A stretch of 64,000 bases of DNA from Aspergillus flavus. Lineage: Eukaryota; Ascomycota; Eurotiomycetes; Eurotiales; Aspergillaceae. This document shows, piece after piece, positions 11,370 to 23,126 of this stretch. The DNA is taken from NCBI RefSeq assembly GCF_009017415.1, contig NC_092408.1:3906001-3970000 (forward strand), in the 5' to 3' direction. Below the pieces are notes generated by a model. That model was not told the DNA's origin. It saw only the letters and a program-made list of their open reading frames with translations, and ran no database searches. The translations under genes were made by a program, and so were the position numbers. How positions within the stretch are numbered: the first letter of the stretch is position 1; every line of letters starts with the position of its first letter.

Positions 11370-11569
11370 ATCATGAAGATATGTTATCACAATCCCGGAT
11401 ACCCAGGCTGGTGGAACGTTCAAAAAAGAAGCTCTCCGGAAGTGTGTTCACATATCGGGATACATGCCCGAGGACTATGCTGTCGAGGGTGTAGAGTACC
11501 GGGGAAACAAAATCGGGGAGGCTGCTTCGGCTCGTGTATTTGATTGGGGGCCCTATAACAGTATTAGGT
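11370..11569 (+). pseudogene. Unidentified exon-like relic
   Basis: A plus-strand frame through about 11386-11569 reads TIPDTQAGGTFKKEALRK then further polar sequence with ISGYMPEDYAVEGVEY and ending FDWGPYNSIR before TAG. It has amino-acid composition and rhythm of a real protein, but an in-frame TGA lies immediately upstream and no start is visible. It follows the ligase relic and may be part of the same or another dead gene. I do not recognise the family. Confidence 0.3.
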
Positions 11570-14500
11570 AGGGCTATGTGGAGATAAGAGGTGAATATTG
11601 TTGGCATGTATGCCTGTACTCATTGGGAAAGGTTGACTTTACCTCGGTGTGTCGTAGATATAATAGCAGGACTATAGTAATCGACGCTCTTACATTGAAC
11701 TGCGGATAATTTATATCATACGAGGGCGGCATCAGATTGCAGGTATTCTTAACAACGAATCTAGTTAGCGATTATTACTAAATTCTAGAGGTGAAGGATA
11801 CCGTTGAATCTCTGCCATAGCTTTCGTCAGTTCTGGGTAGTTCCTTTTGGCTCATGATCTCGGAACATGTCTGGGTATTTTCTTACCCAATCTGTCTTCT
11901 CTATTTTCAACCTGAGGTTGGGAGTCCTGCATTATCTCTTACCTCAGTTCATACCCGATATACCTCAGCTCTTCCTTGACACAGAAAAACATTTGTGGCT
12001 ATTATTACCTGTTCGGCTTGGACCTTGCAGCAGCCCTGTTATGTCCTATAGTGACTCGATATGTCCTTTTTTTTCTTTTTTTCCCAAGAGAATATCAATA
12101 CAACGAAGGCAAGGAGTGGCTTCTTCACCGGCAATAAGGGTAGAGCTTCTGCCGCCTTTGGCGACGGAGAGCTCATGCCCCATTTTATGCCTTAGCTGAT
12201 TGCTGGTTATTCTGTACCCCTATTTTTGTTGCATTATTGATTTACCGTTTTGTGGCAGGCAGAAAACTTGCTCATGTAATGTAGTAAGGGCATCATCCCC
12301 TTACCACATCATTATCATCTTGAATAGGTCTAAAGTAGAAACTCTTTAGTGTATAATTCCACACAAGCAGCTTTCATATAGCCATCTCAGATCCTTAGTC
12401 AAGATGAAGTTGTCATGGTCATGATCACCAAGTAGATACAAGCTCCTCCCAAGTTGCATTCCATAGAAAGTCTAAATTTAAAGTTGAGATAGAGCCGATC
12501 TGACGGGTGGACACTAGAACACCGTTGCTGGAAATCGTTGCCACTGGGGCAAAGAGTGGAATACACATTGCTGGAGGACCGATTTTCGAACCTATCCAAA
12601 ACCTTATCCTTTTCACGAGCTGCTACGTTTCAGGCGCTCGCCTGCTCGGAGTACTCGGATACGCACAAGCCGAGATTCTGTACATATCTGCTTTATCTCG
12701 ACAGTTGACATCCCCCTTGCATGAGCGCAAACGCCACCTCACAGCCTGCGAACCAATTGAGCCTATACAGGCTTAGTGCCAAGGGTCCTGCGATGTTCAC
12801 GTTCAGTATCTATCGAGTCTTTCGAAGATATATCCACATAGGGATGACACTATTGATTTTTCCAGATCTCGTTGAACAAAGCGTATCGGTGGCAACTGGC
12901 GCCTCCTTCTCTTCGTTAATGTCCGCGATAGATACCTGACCTTGCATAGAGTTTCGATTCTGCAATCGACTGAAGGAGAACTCCTTTTCACTGAGCACCT
13001 AAGAGTGTCCTTGCATACGACAACTTTAGTCCTGAACCCTGAGTAGACTTTCGGGCCCTTGCTCTTCTTGATAGCTGTCATTAATATTAGTCTAGGGCGA
13101 TCAAGGGGCTGGGACATATCGCATTATTGGGCTCGGGTTCGTCTTTCGCGAGGTAGCCGAGGTGGCCAAATATGAGATCACAATATGCCATGCAGTTGTA
13201 TCACCGGTCTGCATGTACTCCGTACATATGCACGATTTGGCGAACCGTTGAAAAACCGAATATTCCAACTGGTCTAGACTGTCCCCAAATGGAGTATTTG
13301 ATCATCGATTCTGAAACTCTGGGGCCGGCTTTGGTCTGCCCCCTCTCTAATTACGATTCCCAGAAAGGTTACTGCTAATTTTACCTAGGTTGCTCCACCA
13401 GTCTCTGGCAGACAGCCTCTCCCGGACTGCCGGCTGCAAACTCTCTGGATGTAGGGTCTTTTTTTTTTTTTTTGTTGCGTTTATTGGGACTCCCGTGCTG
13501 TCATAAACCATAGGGCTCACTTGGACTTATGATGTAGGGGCGGGTGAATAGAAGACAGGAGAAAGGGGATGTCTTTCACGATCGCAGCAACCAGCAACCT
13601 CGGCCGCTTCGCGATTGAGTGGCTAGCGCAGATGGCACGGACCTCAGGTCTATCATTGCTAGACTGGACGTACTCCGAGGGCCTATGCCGGGCAAGTAAA
13701 AGATCGACTGGTGTTGTTAACGAGCTTGGCGAGGGAAAGACTGGTACTTTAGAGTTGTTCGGGTCAGACATTCCCTCATTTTTCCTCTGTCAGGGCCGTA
13801 GCGTGTACGACATGTATAACGGTTGGTAGGGTTGTCTACCGGGAGATTATGATGCGTTGAAGTCGTAGAACAGTCACCCTAAGGAGGAATATCGGGTTTA
13901 TTATAGCATCCGTTGTGGACCCCGGGCCGGCTTTCAGAACCTCTTGTGAGTGTCATATTTTTACATTTATGCCCTCGGCACAAAGGTTCTCCATATGACT
14001 TGGATTGGTTTAATTGCAGGACTTGTTCGCCTTGAATGGTTTGTTGCCTACACTGTCTTTATTACGAATTACATATCAGGATTTGGAGTTCGGGGGTTTC
14101 TGGATCCTTAGGGGCAATTGCGATCAACGAGCGTTATTTTACTGACTCATGGTTTAGCTCAACAATGAGGTTAATTGCTTTGATACATATATTTGTTCGT
14201 ATAGCCTGAATTATTGACATCAACCGATTGAGTATATATGGGGACAGAGAATTGGTCGGGGTATATCATGCAACCGTCAATTTAACCAGCTAAGCCCTAG
14301 TGCTCCTTATGGATATCAGCCATGTGGACGTAGGAGAAACACCCATAATTCAAGTCCCACACTCTCGCCCTAGTGGTTCGCGCTAGGACCTTGTTGTTTT
14401 ACTTTTTTGCATCCTAGGAAGAATCTCTCGCACGGATTTATATCATATAATTAGCATTCATAACGAAAATATCGATCAGTGGGGTGTCAGGGTAAGTGGC

Positions 14501-16903
14501 GGATTGGCCGTTGACAGTAATACACAGTACAGATATTGACGGCCAGCGCGGAAACCCTCAGTTGTTGCTCATGTTCGACATGATCTCGAAGGAGTTCATC
14601 CGACACTGCCGTATGTCCTGTCTTTGTGTACCTTAGTATAGAAACTGGAGCTGGAACGGCGGCGTCAACCCAATGACAGTTGATACACGAGGACCCGCAT
14701 CTCCGTTGAAGCAACGGACTGTGTCAACTCAGCGTCAAGCTTTTGCATTGGGTCTCCTCACCGCACGTGTGATGAAAGTCTAGGCATCGTGATTCCGGTT
14801 GGTCTTAATTTCGCTTGCTTCCGCGGGAGCCTTAGGTTAGCTTGTCAGGTTTGAACGGTTCCCGTTGCGGTTATTTCTCCAGTAGTTTATCCTGTCGCTG
14901 CCTTTGTCTGTGTTGGTAATTTTGTACCTTTTACCTTGCACTTGCTTACGAGGATTGAGGCTAGGAAATTGATTCTACTTAGGTCGGGTTTTAAATATGT
15001 CTTAATATATTGGGCGTCTTCTTGGCTTTTTTCTGATTTCAATTTGTACTATAGTAGTTCGTCGGGCGGTCAAGGAACTAGTGACCTATGGATATAGAGT
15101 ATACAATCCGCTTGCTGGCTAAGAGACAATGCATATCAGATCTCTGAATCAGATAAATGTTTACATGCAGCTTTCTCCATCTTTTGCCAGTTATTGATTC
15201 AGATTCTATCGTGGAAAATTCTTCGGGTTCCTGGAGTGTTCCGCCCGGTAGCGAACCATGGGAACCGACCAAGGTTACCCAGTGGTGCGGACAGCCGTCA
15301 TGCATTACTAGTGGCCAGTATATTCAGGGGTAAAACTGGTCGTCGAAGGGGCGGTTCGCAGATTCTGACACCCACGGCAATTATCCCAGTCGTGAACTGA
15401 TTGATATTTCGATCCGCATATGCAAGCGTGATAATTTCCCTGGAGGTGGTCTGTTTTATGGTACGGAGGAAATAGTCAGTCAATACTCCGGCAATAGTTC
15501 AGTAATAATCCTCCGTCGCAGAGAGTCAGTAGTAAGTACGTACATACTAATGATGGCCTGAGGAACGGACCAAGACAGTTGCCGATCTAAGCCTAGATGG
15601 TTCCAGTGGTTCCCCCTGGCGTGGTTAGTACAGTATTAGCAGTTTCACAACCATCGCTTTTTTTTTTTTTTTTTTTATTTTTATTTTGGATCAATTTATC
15701 AATATTAATACCATGGCTTATTATCATCGCTTTGGGCTGTTAGTTAATATTAGAATTGCTTAGATAGATGTATGTACTCCGAGATAGTACGGAGTATGGA
15801 TGTAGTATCTTCTACTCCCATATAATTAATACCCGAGGATTAATACTTCCCTGAGTGTCGAAAGGAGACCACGCCCAGTTTGCCCGCCGTTCGATTTCTC
15901 TTGCCTCTTTTATTTTTATTTTCCGTCTCGTTTCCAGGCGGCTTACAAAAAATACTCCACATAGGCAACTAATCTAGATACGTAGAGGGGGCAAAATATG
16001 AACCTGCATAATTAGATAGGAAAAAAAAAAAATGTACTCTTCAGGAAATGAGTTCCTGAATTAATTACGCACCGCCCCTCCTTTTACCCCCCCTACTCTC
16101 ACATATTGTTAGTTACTACTCCGTAGTCTACCGTTCAACACCTACTTCCTCCACTGTGAACCACTCCAGCCCACTGGACCAATCGCCCCAGTTTTAGTTC
16201 GCTTCAATTGTGGAAGGCCACCAATTAACTTTGACCGGCCTTTTCAGGAGTTACGACAAACTAAGTTTCTAAACTACCCATTTTAGTTTACCTTCTCTCT
16301 CTTTCTCCGTACCCTTTCGACCAGTCTAGGATTCAGGTACCCTACGACTAATGCTTACTACCGTAACTGCTGCCACGACTAACGACTAACGACCTGGTAA
16401 GTTCTACCCCAGACCTGTCATTGGCACTTCTTTTCCCTTTCCCTCCTCCATCTCTTCTTCTGCTGGTGTTGTTGTCATTTTGTCGTCGTTGCTCTTTCCC
16501 TCCTTTGTTTCCGCTGCTCTTCGAGGCGCTGAACTATTTGCCCGCTACCATTGGCTTTTTTGTCTTCAATCTTTTTGGTTGTATTTTATTCCCTCTTCCT
16601 TCTAATTTGCTGGATATCCGACTAGGTGTCTTCGATCTTTTCGCATGCTTTGTCTGCCCTGCAAATAAGGGGACCACTCACGTCGCCGATTGCCGCAGGC
16701 CGCCATACCGTGCGACTACTTCTTAGAAAACACATTCAAGAAAAAAAAAAAAAAGCCTCAAACAACAAATACCCATACAATTAATCACCGCTGATGACAC
16801 TCTCCTTCTCCGATTCTTGACCAATAGAGCAATTTCGCATCCCACCACGCCCGACCTTTTCGCCCAACAGTGAATCCGCTCGAAGTGTCTAGATAAAAGG
16901 GTC
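11570..16903. other. Gene-poor degenerate island
   Basis: Between the relics and the kinesin gene I find no intact gene in over 5 kb. Besides the MFS fragment, 13569-13640 reads MSFTIAATSNLGRFAIEWL, faintly like the N-terminal nucleotide-binding start of NmrA-type proteins, and GDYDAL follows at about 13843; too weak to call. Poly-T tracts lie at about 13457-13473 and 15658-15676. TACTCCGTA/TACGGAGTA motifs are at 13216, 15788 and 16117. The last 500 bases (about 16400-16650) are pyrimidine-rich, as in fungal core promoters and leaders; a GTAAGT at 16397 with a possible acceptor near 16699 could mark a 5' leader intron of the kinesin gene. Confidence 0.5.
11860..12260 (+). pseudogene. Probable decayed MFS transporter fragment
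   Basis: Fragments in different plus frames recall a DHA1-type MFS protein. One frame near 12017-12066 reads GLDLAAALLCPIVTRYV; near 12100-12112 another reads YNEGKE; near 12118-12175 a third reads PAIRVELLPPLATESSCP. Together they match the order of the fungal DHA1 segment in which a TM is followed by a basic cytosolic loop and RLPPL..G...P. Frames change and stops intervene, and a run of T splits the loop. The call rests on motif memory only. Confidence 0.35.
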
Positions 16904-19900
16904 ATGACGGCCTCGCCGCCGGGTTCGCCGTCAGGTGCGCCTCAGCGACTCAGCGGCATCATGCGTACCCCCCGGAGCAACAGTCGTTTGAGCATGAGCT
17001 CTAAACAAGGCGGAGGAAGTCGGGCCTCTGATGAGGATGGCAAAACGGCTGTCAAAGTTGGTATGTTCTCCGTTCGCTTTGTGATTGCCGCTTTGGTTGC
17101 GTGGAAATTTGTCGCGATTGCGGAAAAAAGACTGCCTTATGGATCTCGTTCGGTACAGCACTAATACCTTCGCAGCCGTCCGTGTCCGACCTCCTTTGCA
17201 GCCCGACGACCCAAATTATGAATTAATTCCGCAACGTTTCCAACGTTCCATGGTCCACGTCACCACACCAACCAGCCTAGCCGTGGATGTTCCGCAGGGT
17301 CGCAAATTGTTTGTTTTTGACCGGGTTTTTCCTGAAACGGTAGATCAGGCTGGTATCTGGGAATACCTCAACGACAGCGTCACTTCTTTCCTACAAGGAT
17401 ACAATGTCTCGATTCTGGCTTATGGCCAATCCGGTGCGGGTAAATCCTATACGATGGGAACATCGGGGCCCAGTGAACAGACTTCCAGTCAAGGAATGGG
17501 TGAGTCTGCTTCAGTATAGCGCGGCTGGAGTATGCGGTTGGCTCACGGAATCAGGAATTATCCCACGCGCCGCCCAATATCTTTTCGAAAAATTGGAAGG
17601 TCCCCCGAAACACAATCGCAACAGCTCGACAGGCCTTCGGACGCCCGCGCGATATTCTATCAGCTCCACTTCAAGTTTCAGCAAGGTGAACACTGAGAAA
17701 ACTTGGCAGATGAAAGCTACTTATGTTGAAGTACGGTTACATACCTCAATACGGAGTCAAAATGAGGCTGACATGTGCAGATTTACAATGAGCAGCTGAG
17801 AGATCTCCTTATCCCGGAATCAACGCCCGCAAGTGAGCGCAGCACAGTTACCATTCGCGAGGACACAAAGGGTCGCATCATTCCTACCGGTCTGCACCAG
17901 GTCAACATCAACTCGATCGATGACCTCCTAGGCGCGTTGAACTTTGGCTCGACCATTCGACAGACCGACTCGACTGCGGTCAACGCGAAGTCTTCCCGAT
18001 CGCACGCCGTGTTCAGTTTGAACCTTGTTCAGCGTAAATCCGCGAATGGAATCACCTCCACTAAGGACAAGCGCATGTCCATGCCCGCCGATATGTCCTC
18101 TGGCTCGGACGTCTCCGTTACCGTGGAGAGCAAGTTCCATTTTGTAGATCTTGCTGGAAGCGAACGGCTGAAGAACACAGGAGCGTCCGGAGAGCGCGCT
18201 AAAGAAGGTATCTCTATCAACGCTGGTCTGGCTGCCTTGGGCAAGGTCATCTCGCAGTTGTCCTCCCGTCAAGCAGGCTCTCACGTCTCCTATCGTGATT
18301 CGAAACTTACTCGGCTCTTGCAAGACTCTCTGGGCGGAAACGCGTATACCTACATGATTGCCTGTGTGACGCCAGCAGAGTTCCACCTGAGTGAGACGTT
18401 GAATACCGTCCAGTACGCGCAGAGAGCGCGGGCGATCCAGAGCAAACCTCGAATCCAGCAAGTGCATGATGAGGGCGACAAGCATGCCGTCATTGAAAGA
18501 CTCAAAGCGGAAGTGGCATTTTTGCGACAGCAGCTCCGCAATGCTGAGGATAATGAACGGCGCAGCGTCGGTCCACAAGACCGGTCGGAGCGTCAGAATG
18601 AGAGGGAGGCTGACCTCCAGAACCAGCTCCTCGATGTTCAAGAAAGCTATAATGCGCTCAGCCAACGACATGCTAAACTGATCTCCGAGCTTGCTAGAGA
18701 TTCGGAAACGGAAGAGGGCACTGATCCGAATGATGCCGCGTCGTACATCGGCAAAAACTCCATTGAAAGGTTGAAACGGTCTCATTCTTTTGCGGAATCT
18801 GTTGAGCAAGTGGTACTGGAATATGAGAAGACTATCCAGAGTCTCGAGTCTTCCCTTTCCAACACGCGATCTTCACTATCGGCAACCGAAAGTACGCTTC
18901 TTGAGCGCGAGACCAGATGCACGTACGTCGAAACTGTCAATACACAGCTTCAAGCTCGTATCCAGAAGCTCCTCGAAAGGGAATCCGGCACAGAAAACTA
19001 CCTTCATGAGTTGGAGTCTAGGCTTGACGGGCAATCCTCCGGTGAGGAAAGACAAGCGGCCATCATCTCGGAGCTTCGCAAAGAATTGACTCGCGCCCGC
19101 GAAAGTGAAGCGAACTGCGAAGATTACATAACGACGTTAGAGGAGCGCCTGGCGGAAGCCGATCAGGATATGGAACTTATGCAACGAGAAGTTGATCGCT
19201 TGGAGCATGTCATCGAGCGTCAAAGGAGCTTGGGGAAGTTAGATAACCTCCTATACGATCTTGATCACAGCCAGCAGAACGGCAGTGCAACAAGGGACCA
19301 CGACGAACCGGAGATGGAGACACCTGTCAAGCGTGCTTACCATCCTCAAAGGCGGGCGGCGTCGCTTGATGTGTTGACCGAAGCTGTTGAGACTGCTATC
19401 CCGGAGTCCGATGAGGATCTAGGCGAACCCGCCCCCGAGGTTGAGGGGGACACCCTCATTTCAGAGCCACCTGCTGAGGCTAGTGAGGATCTTAAAGCTT
19501 TGGAAAACTCTACCGACCGCCTCCAGATCGATCGGACCCCTAGCCCGACTCAGTCCAGGGTCGTTGCAGATAAGCTCGATACGGTCACCCAGGAGCTAAT
19601 TGATTTGCGTATGCAGCACGAGTCCACAGTAAGCGAGTATGAAATACTCGAGGCCAAGTATGAGCAAGCCATGAAGGAATTGGCCGATCTGCGGCAGGAT
19701 GCTGCAGACGAAGCTCGGCATTCCTCACCTGATGCCCGGCATCTCATCTCACCAGCCCCTACTTCGCGACCGGTGTCTTTTTTAGAGGATGCCAAGGCCC
19801 CCGACTCGATGACTGGAACACAACAGTCCTCCTCGCGATCACTCTCATCGGAGTTATCCTTGGTCGGGGAGCCTGCTGCTTCGCACGACTCGTCTAACGC

Positions 19901-22391
19901 CAAGTCTGCGCCCGAAACAGAAAACTATGTAGATGCAGTGTCCGAAAGCGACGAGGCCAAGGCACAGGAGGTCGAGCACATGCGTAGGCTGCTCTCCGAG
20001 CATCAGGAAGGTGTCAGTATTATGACCCAAAAATATGCTGAACTACAAGCCGAACACGCCGAGACCCTACATCTCATCGAATCACTGAAATCCGAACTTC
20101 AGAAGCCACGAGTTTCTCCCCCCACGACACCGGGCTATAAGCCTGTCATTCGGAGGAAGTCAAGCCAAACCCTGATTGGAAATGTCGACCGAGCCCATCG
20201 ATCTCTAGCCGCCTTGCGGAACATCGCAGTGGAAGAATTCGATAGTCGTCCTGATACGATGCAAAATTTCGAGGTACATTTGGACTCAGCTATGCACGAA
20301 TTGCACAATCGTATGGAACGTATCCAGGCCTTGGAAGCCGAGAACCAGAGTGTGAAGAAGGAAATGGAGACGAAATCGACCATCATTTCTGGGCTTACCC
20401 GTGAACGTTCCAGTTTGCAAGGGGGCGGTTCATCGGTGGATATGGGTCTCGTCTCTCAGTTGCGCGACCAAGTTGTTCAGCAGGAGAACATTATCAACGA
20501 GATGAAGGAAGCGCACGAGGCCAGAGAAAAGCATCTCCTTGCTGAAATCGAGGAGTTGAAGGCTCTTCTTAAGACCCAAGAGGAAGCCGCCAAAGCATAT
20601 GATGCAGGCGCGGAGGAGCAGGACAAGAAGATTGGCCTCCTTGAGGGCGAACTGACACAATGGAAGACCAAGCACCAGAGCGCTGTTGAATCTCTGCAAT
20701 CCTCGGAGCAGCAGCTCAGCACTACGCTGGCAGAGCTCAACAGTGCTCTGGCCACGTTGGATTCAATGCACGCCGAAAGAGCCGCTGCTGGTGAAACATC
20801 GTCTGCTGAGAAGGAGGCAGCCGCAAAGGCTCTGGAGAACGAGAGGTCCCAGCAGCAGGAGCTTGTTGAGGGACTGAAGCGTGATATCGAGCAGCATAAG
20901 TCTACAGCTGCTGCTCACGTGGACACAATTGCCTCCCTTGAGAAGTCCCACAGCGCAGCCCAGCAACAGCTATCGGAGCTTATCGCCTCGAAGGATGTCA
21001 GCGGAAATGAAATCGAAGCGCGCCAGACCCGTGTATCTGAACTTGAGCAGGAAATCGAGACCCACAAGTCACATGCTGATTCATACAAGAAGGACTTAGA
21101 CTCCTTGCAGGAATCACACAAAGCAGAGCTTGTCGAGTTGGAGGCGCGGGCTAAGGCTGCGGCACAGGCCGAGTATGAACTGCAGCTCGCGGAGAAGGAT
21201 ACCGAGCATGACAACGCCCTTAAGGCTCTGAGAACCGAGATCACGGAGTCGCGGGACGAATTGGTGAAGTTGCTCAAGATGGTTTCTAACCTTCTGAACT
21301 CCGACGTGACCGCAGACAATCTGGCTGACCAGATCCAAGAAATTCTGACGCAGAAGCAGCATTTCTCTGACAAATATGCGGAATTGATGGACACGAATGA
21401 AGATCTCCGCAAGCAAATAGAGCTTAAGAGCAATGACACCGACCGTGTCGACGAGCTGACTAAGAGCAACACTGAAAAAGAGGCAAAGGTGAACGAGCTT
21501 GCCGTCCTGGTTGCTACACTTGAAGATACTTTGAACCAGAGAAATGAGCAGATCAAGAAGAAAGAAGCGCTTGTTGAGGAGATTTCGGCCGAGAAAGAGA
21601 AAAGCGTTCGTCTTGTGGAGGAACTCGAGGAGCAAATCACCAACAGTTTCGATCAGCACCACAACCGTCTCTCCATTATTCAGCAGGAGCGTGACCAGGC
21701 TCTGGAGGATGCAAAGGCTAAAATCGTCACTTACGAGTCGGATATCGAAACTTACAAAGTACGAATTGAACAGCTGGAGGTAAGTTGTCCCACAATAACC
21801 TATGGTATCCAACCATTAACGGATCTGCAGCTTCAAATCAAGAACAGCTCCGGCCAGGATTCTACCTCCCACGATCGCAGCAGTTCTATCACCTCGAACT
21901 TGCGGAAGAGCTCTTCGGCAACATCCCTCCCATCTCCACCACCTGCCATTCCCCTTCCGCCTCTCCCTACCATTGCTTCCGCTACCAACGGCGCCTCTGG
22001 TAGCATCTCTCCCCCAAGCTCTCGCCACGCTAGCAAAGAATTGGCCAATACCCAGGTCGTTGAGGACCAGGAGGCTCGTATTCGCACTATAGAGAAGCAT
22101 CTCTACGCTGAGAAGCAGCTCACTGCTACTCTGGAAGAAGCCCTCGGAGACCTTGAAGCCCAGAGTAACAAGGTCAAGTCCGATTGTGAGGCTTGGAAGA
22201 AGAAGGCCATGCAGCTGGATGAGGAGCTGATTACCCTTCGCAAAGAACGCAACTCGCAGCGCCTGTCACTCCAAGCTGTGGAGGAGGAGAGAAATGCTCG
22301 CCGCGAAGCTGAAGCCGCCAGAGCACAACTTGAAGAGCGTATGAATGCGCTTAACAAGAAGAAAAAGAAGAGCACCCTCAACTGCTTCTAG
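16904..22391 (+). CDS. Kinesin motor protein with N-terminal motor and long coiled coil
   Basis: Plus-end-directed-type kinesin. Exons 16904-17060, 17176-17499, 17555-17730, 17781-21779 and 21831-22391 give 1738 residues. Residues 1-52 are a Ser/Pro-rich tail; the motor spans about 53-440 with AVRVRPP, P-loop GQSGAGKS (about 136-143), switch I NAKSSRSH (about 287) and switch II VDLAGSE (about 341-347), then neck and almost continuous coiled coil to about 1400, a Ser/Pro-rich hinge (about 1400-1480) and more coiled coil. The end is polybasic (NKKKKKSTLNCF). The motor placement and length resemble kinesin-4/KIF21-type proteins, but I cannot fix the class. The last intron is 51 nt, stop-free and in frame, so annotation without it also reads through. 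All catalytic motifs are intact. Confidence 0.92.
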
Positions 22392-23126
22392 TTCTTGGAC
22401 TTCGAGGATCTTGTTTCTTATTTCATAGATTTATTGTTTTGTTTGTCCCTTAAGAGATGATGTTCATTCCCCCTGTATTATGAATTCGACGCCGATTCCC
22501 CTTGTTCGATTCGCGATACCTTTTTTCTTCTCATGTGTGTATTCGCACTATATTCGTTATTTACCCTCCAGGCCCGTTTCCCCCTCTTGTTTTACATTAC
22601 GAATCCTGCCTTATGATATGTGTCTGTGTGGTTTATTGGCTTAGCCTGATGTTTGTACGTCTATACATACCGGATATTAGGCTGAACGAAATGGCGCTGA
22701 GCAATGTGTATATAAAGACCGTCATATGACAGTTTTGAACAGCTCACTTTTCTCTCGTTGTAGTTTTGTAGGCTTGTCTGTAGCTCTTGGTTGTTCCTTT
22801 GCTGTCCTAGTGGTAGTAGTAGTTATTGACAACATGTTCATAGGGTCTCTGTGGATAAATCCGAGGTTCACGAAGTAGTCAGAGTACAGATATGAAACAA
22901 GAACTGGTACAATTAAATCCAGGCATGGATTCAGTGCTCTAGTAAATGTATGTAAGAACAATAAATTCTTATCAGATAAGAAAAATAAACCCCATATCAT
23001 CACATGACGTAGCCAATGGCCGCGTGTCGCATACTCAACCAAAGCGCCAGCACGCAATACCAATTACAGAAATGCTCATTCGCCCTCCCACCCCGTAAAG
23101 ATCCTCAATTTCACCCTGAGAGCGCC
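22392..23126. other. Intergenic region kinesin to alg2
   Basis: About 730 bases with the kinesin 3' flank and the alg2 promoter. An upstream extension of the alg2 frame exists from 23016 but lacks a conserved look; the chosen ATG is 23127. No other gene seen. Confidence 0.5.

Noticed and set aside
12507..12776. Open frame in the degenerate island
   Set aside because: Reads smoothly for a while but matches no family and overlaps frames on the other strand; no start context or introns.
13569..13829. NmrA-like N-terminus
   Set aside because: Only the first ~20 residues and a short later motif suggest it; below the level needed for a feature.
16421..16726. Short frame upstream of the kinesin
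   Set aside because: Pyrimidine-rich leader sequence; Leu/Pro/Ser-rich frame is a composition effect.
17928..21812. Long minus-strand open frames (up to 293 codons) inside the kinesin gene
   Set aside because: They are antisense shadows of a GAG/CAG-rich coiled-coil reading frame; rich in Ser/Leu/Arg and without domains.
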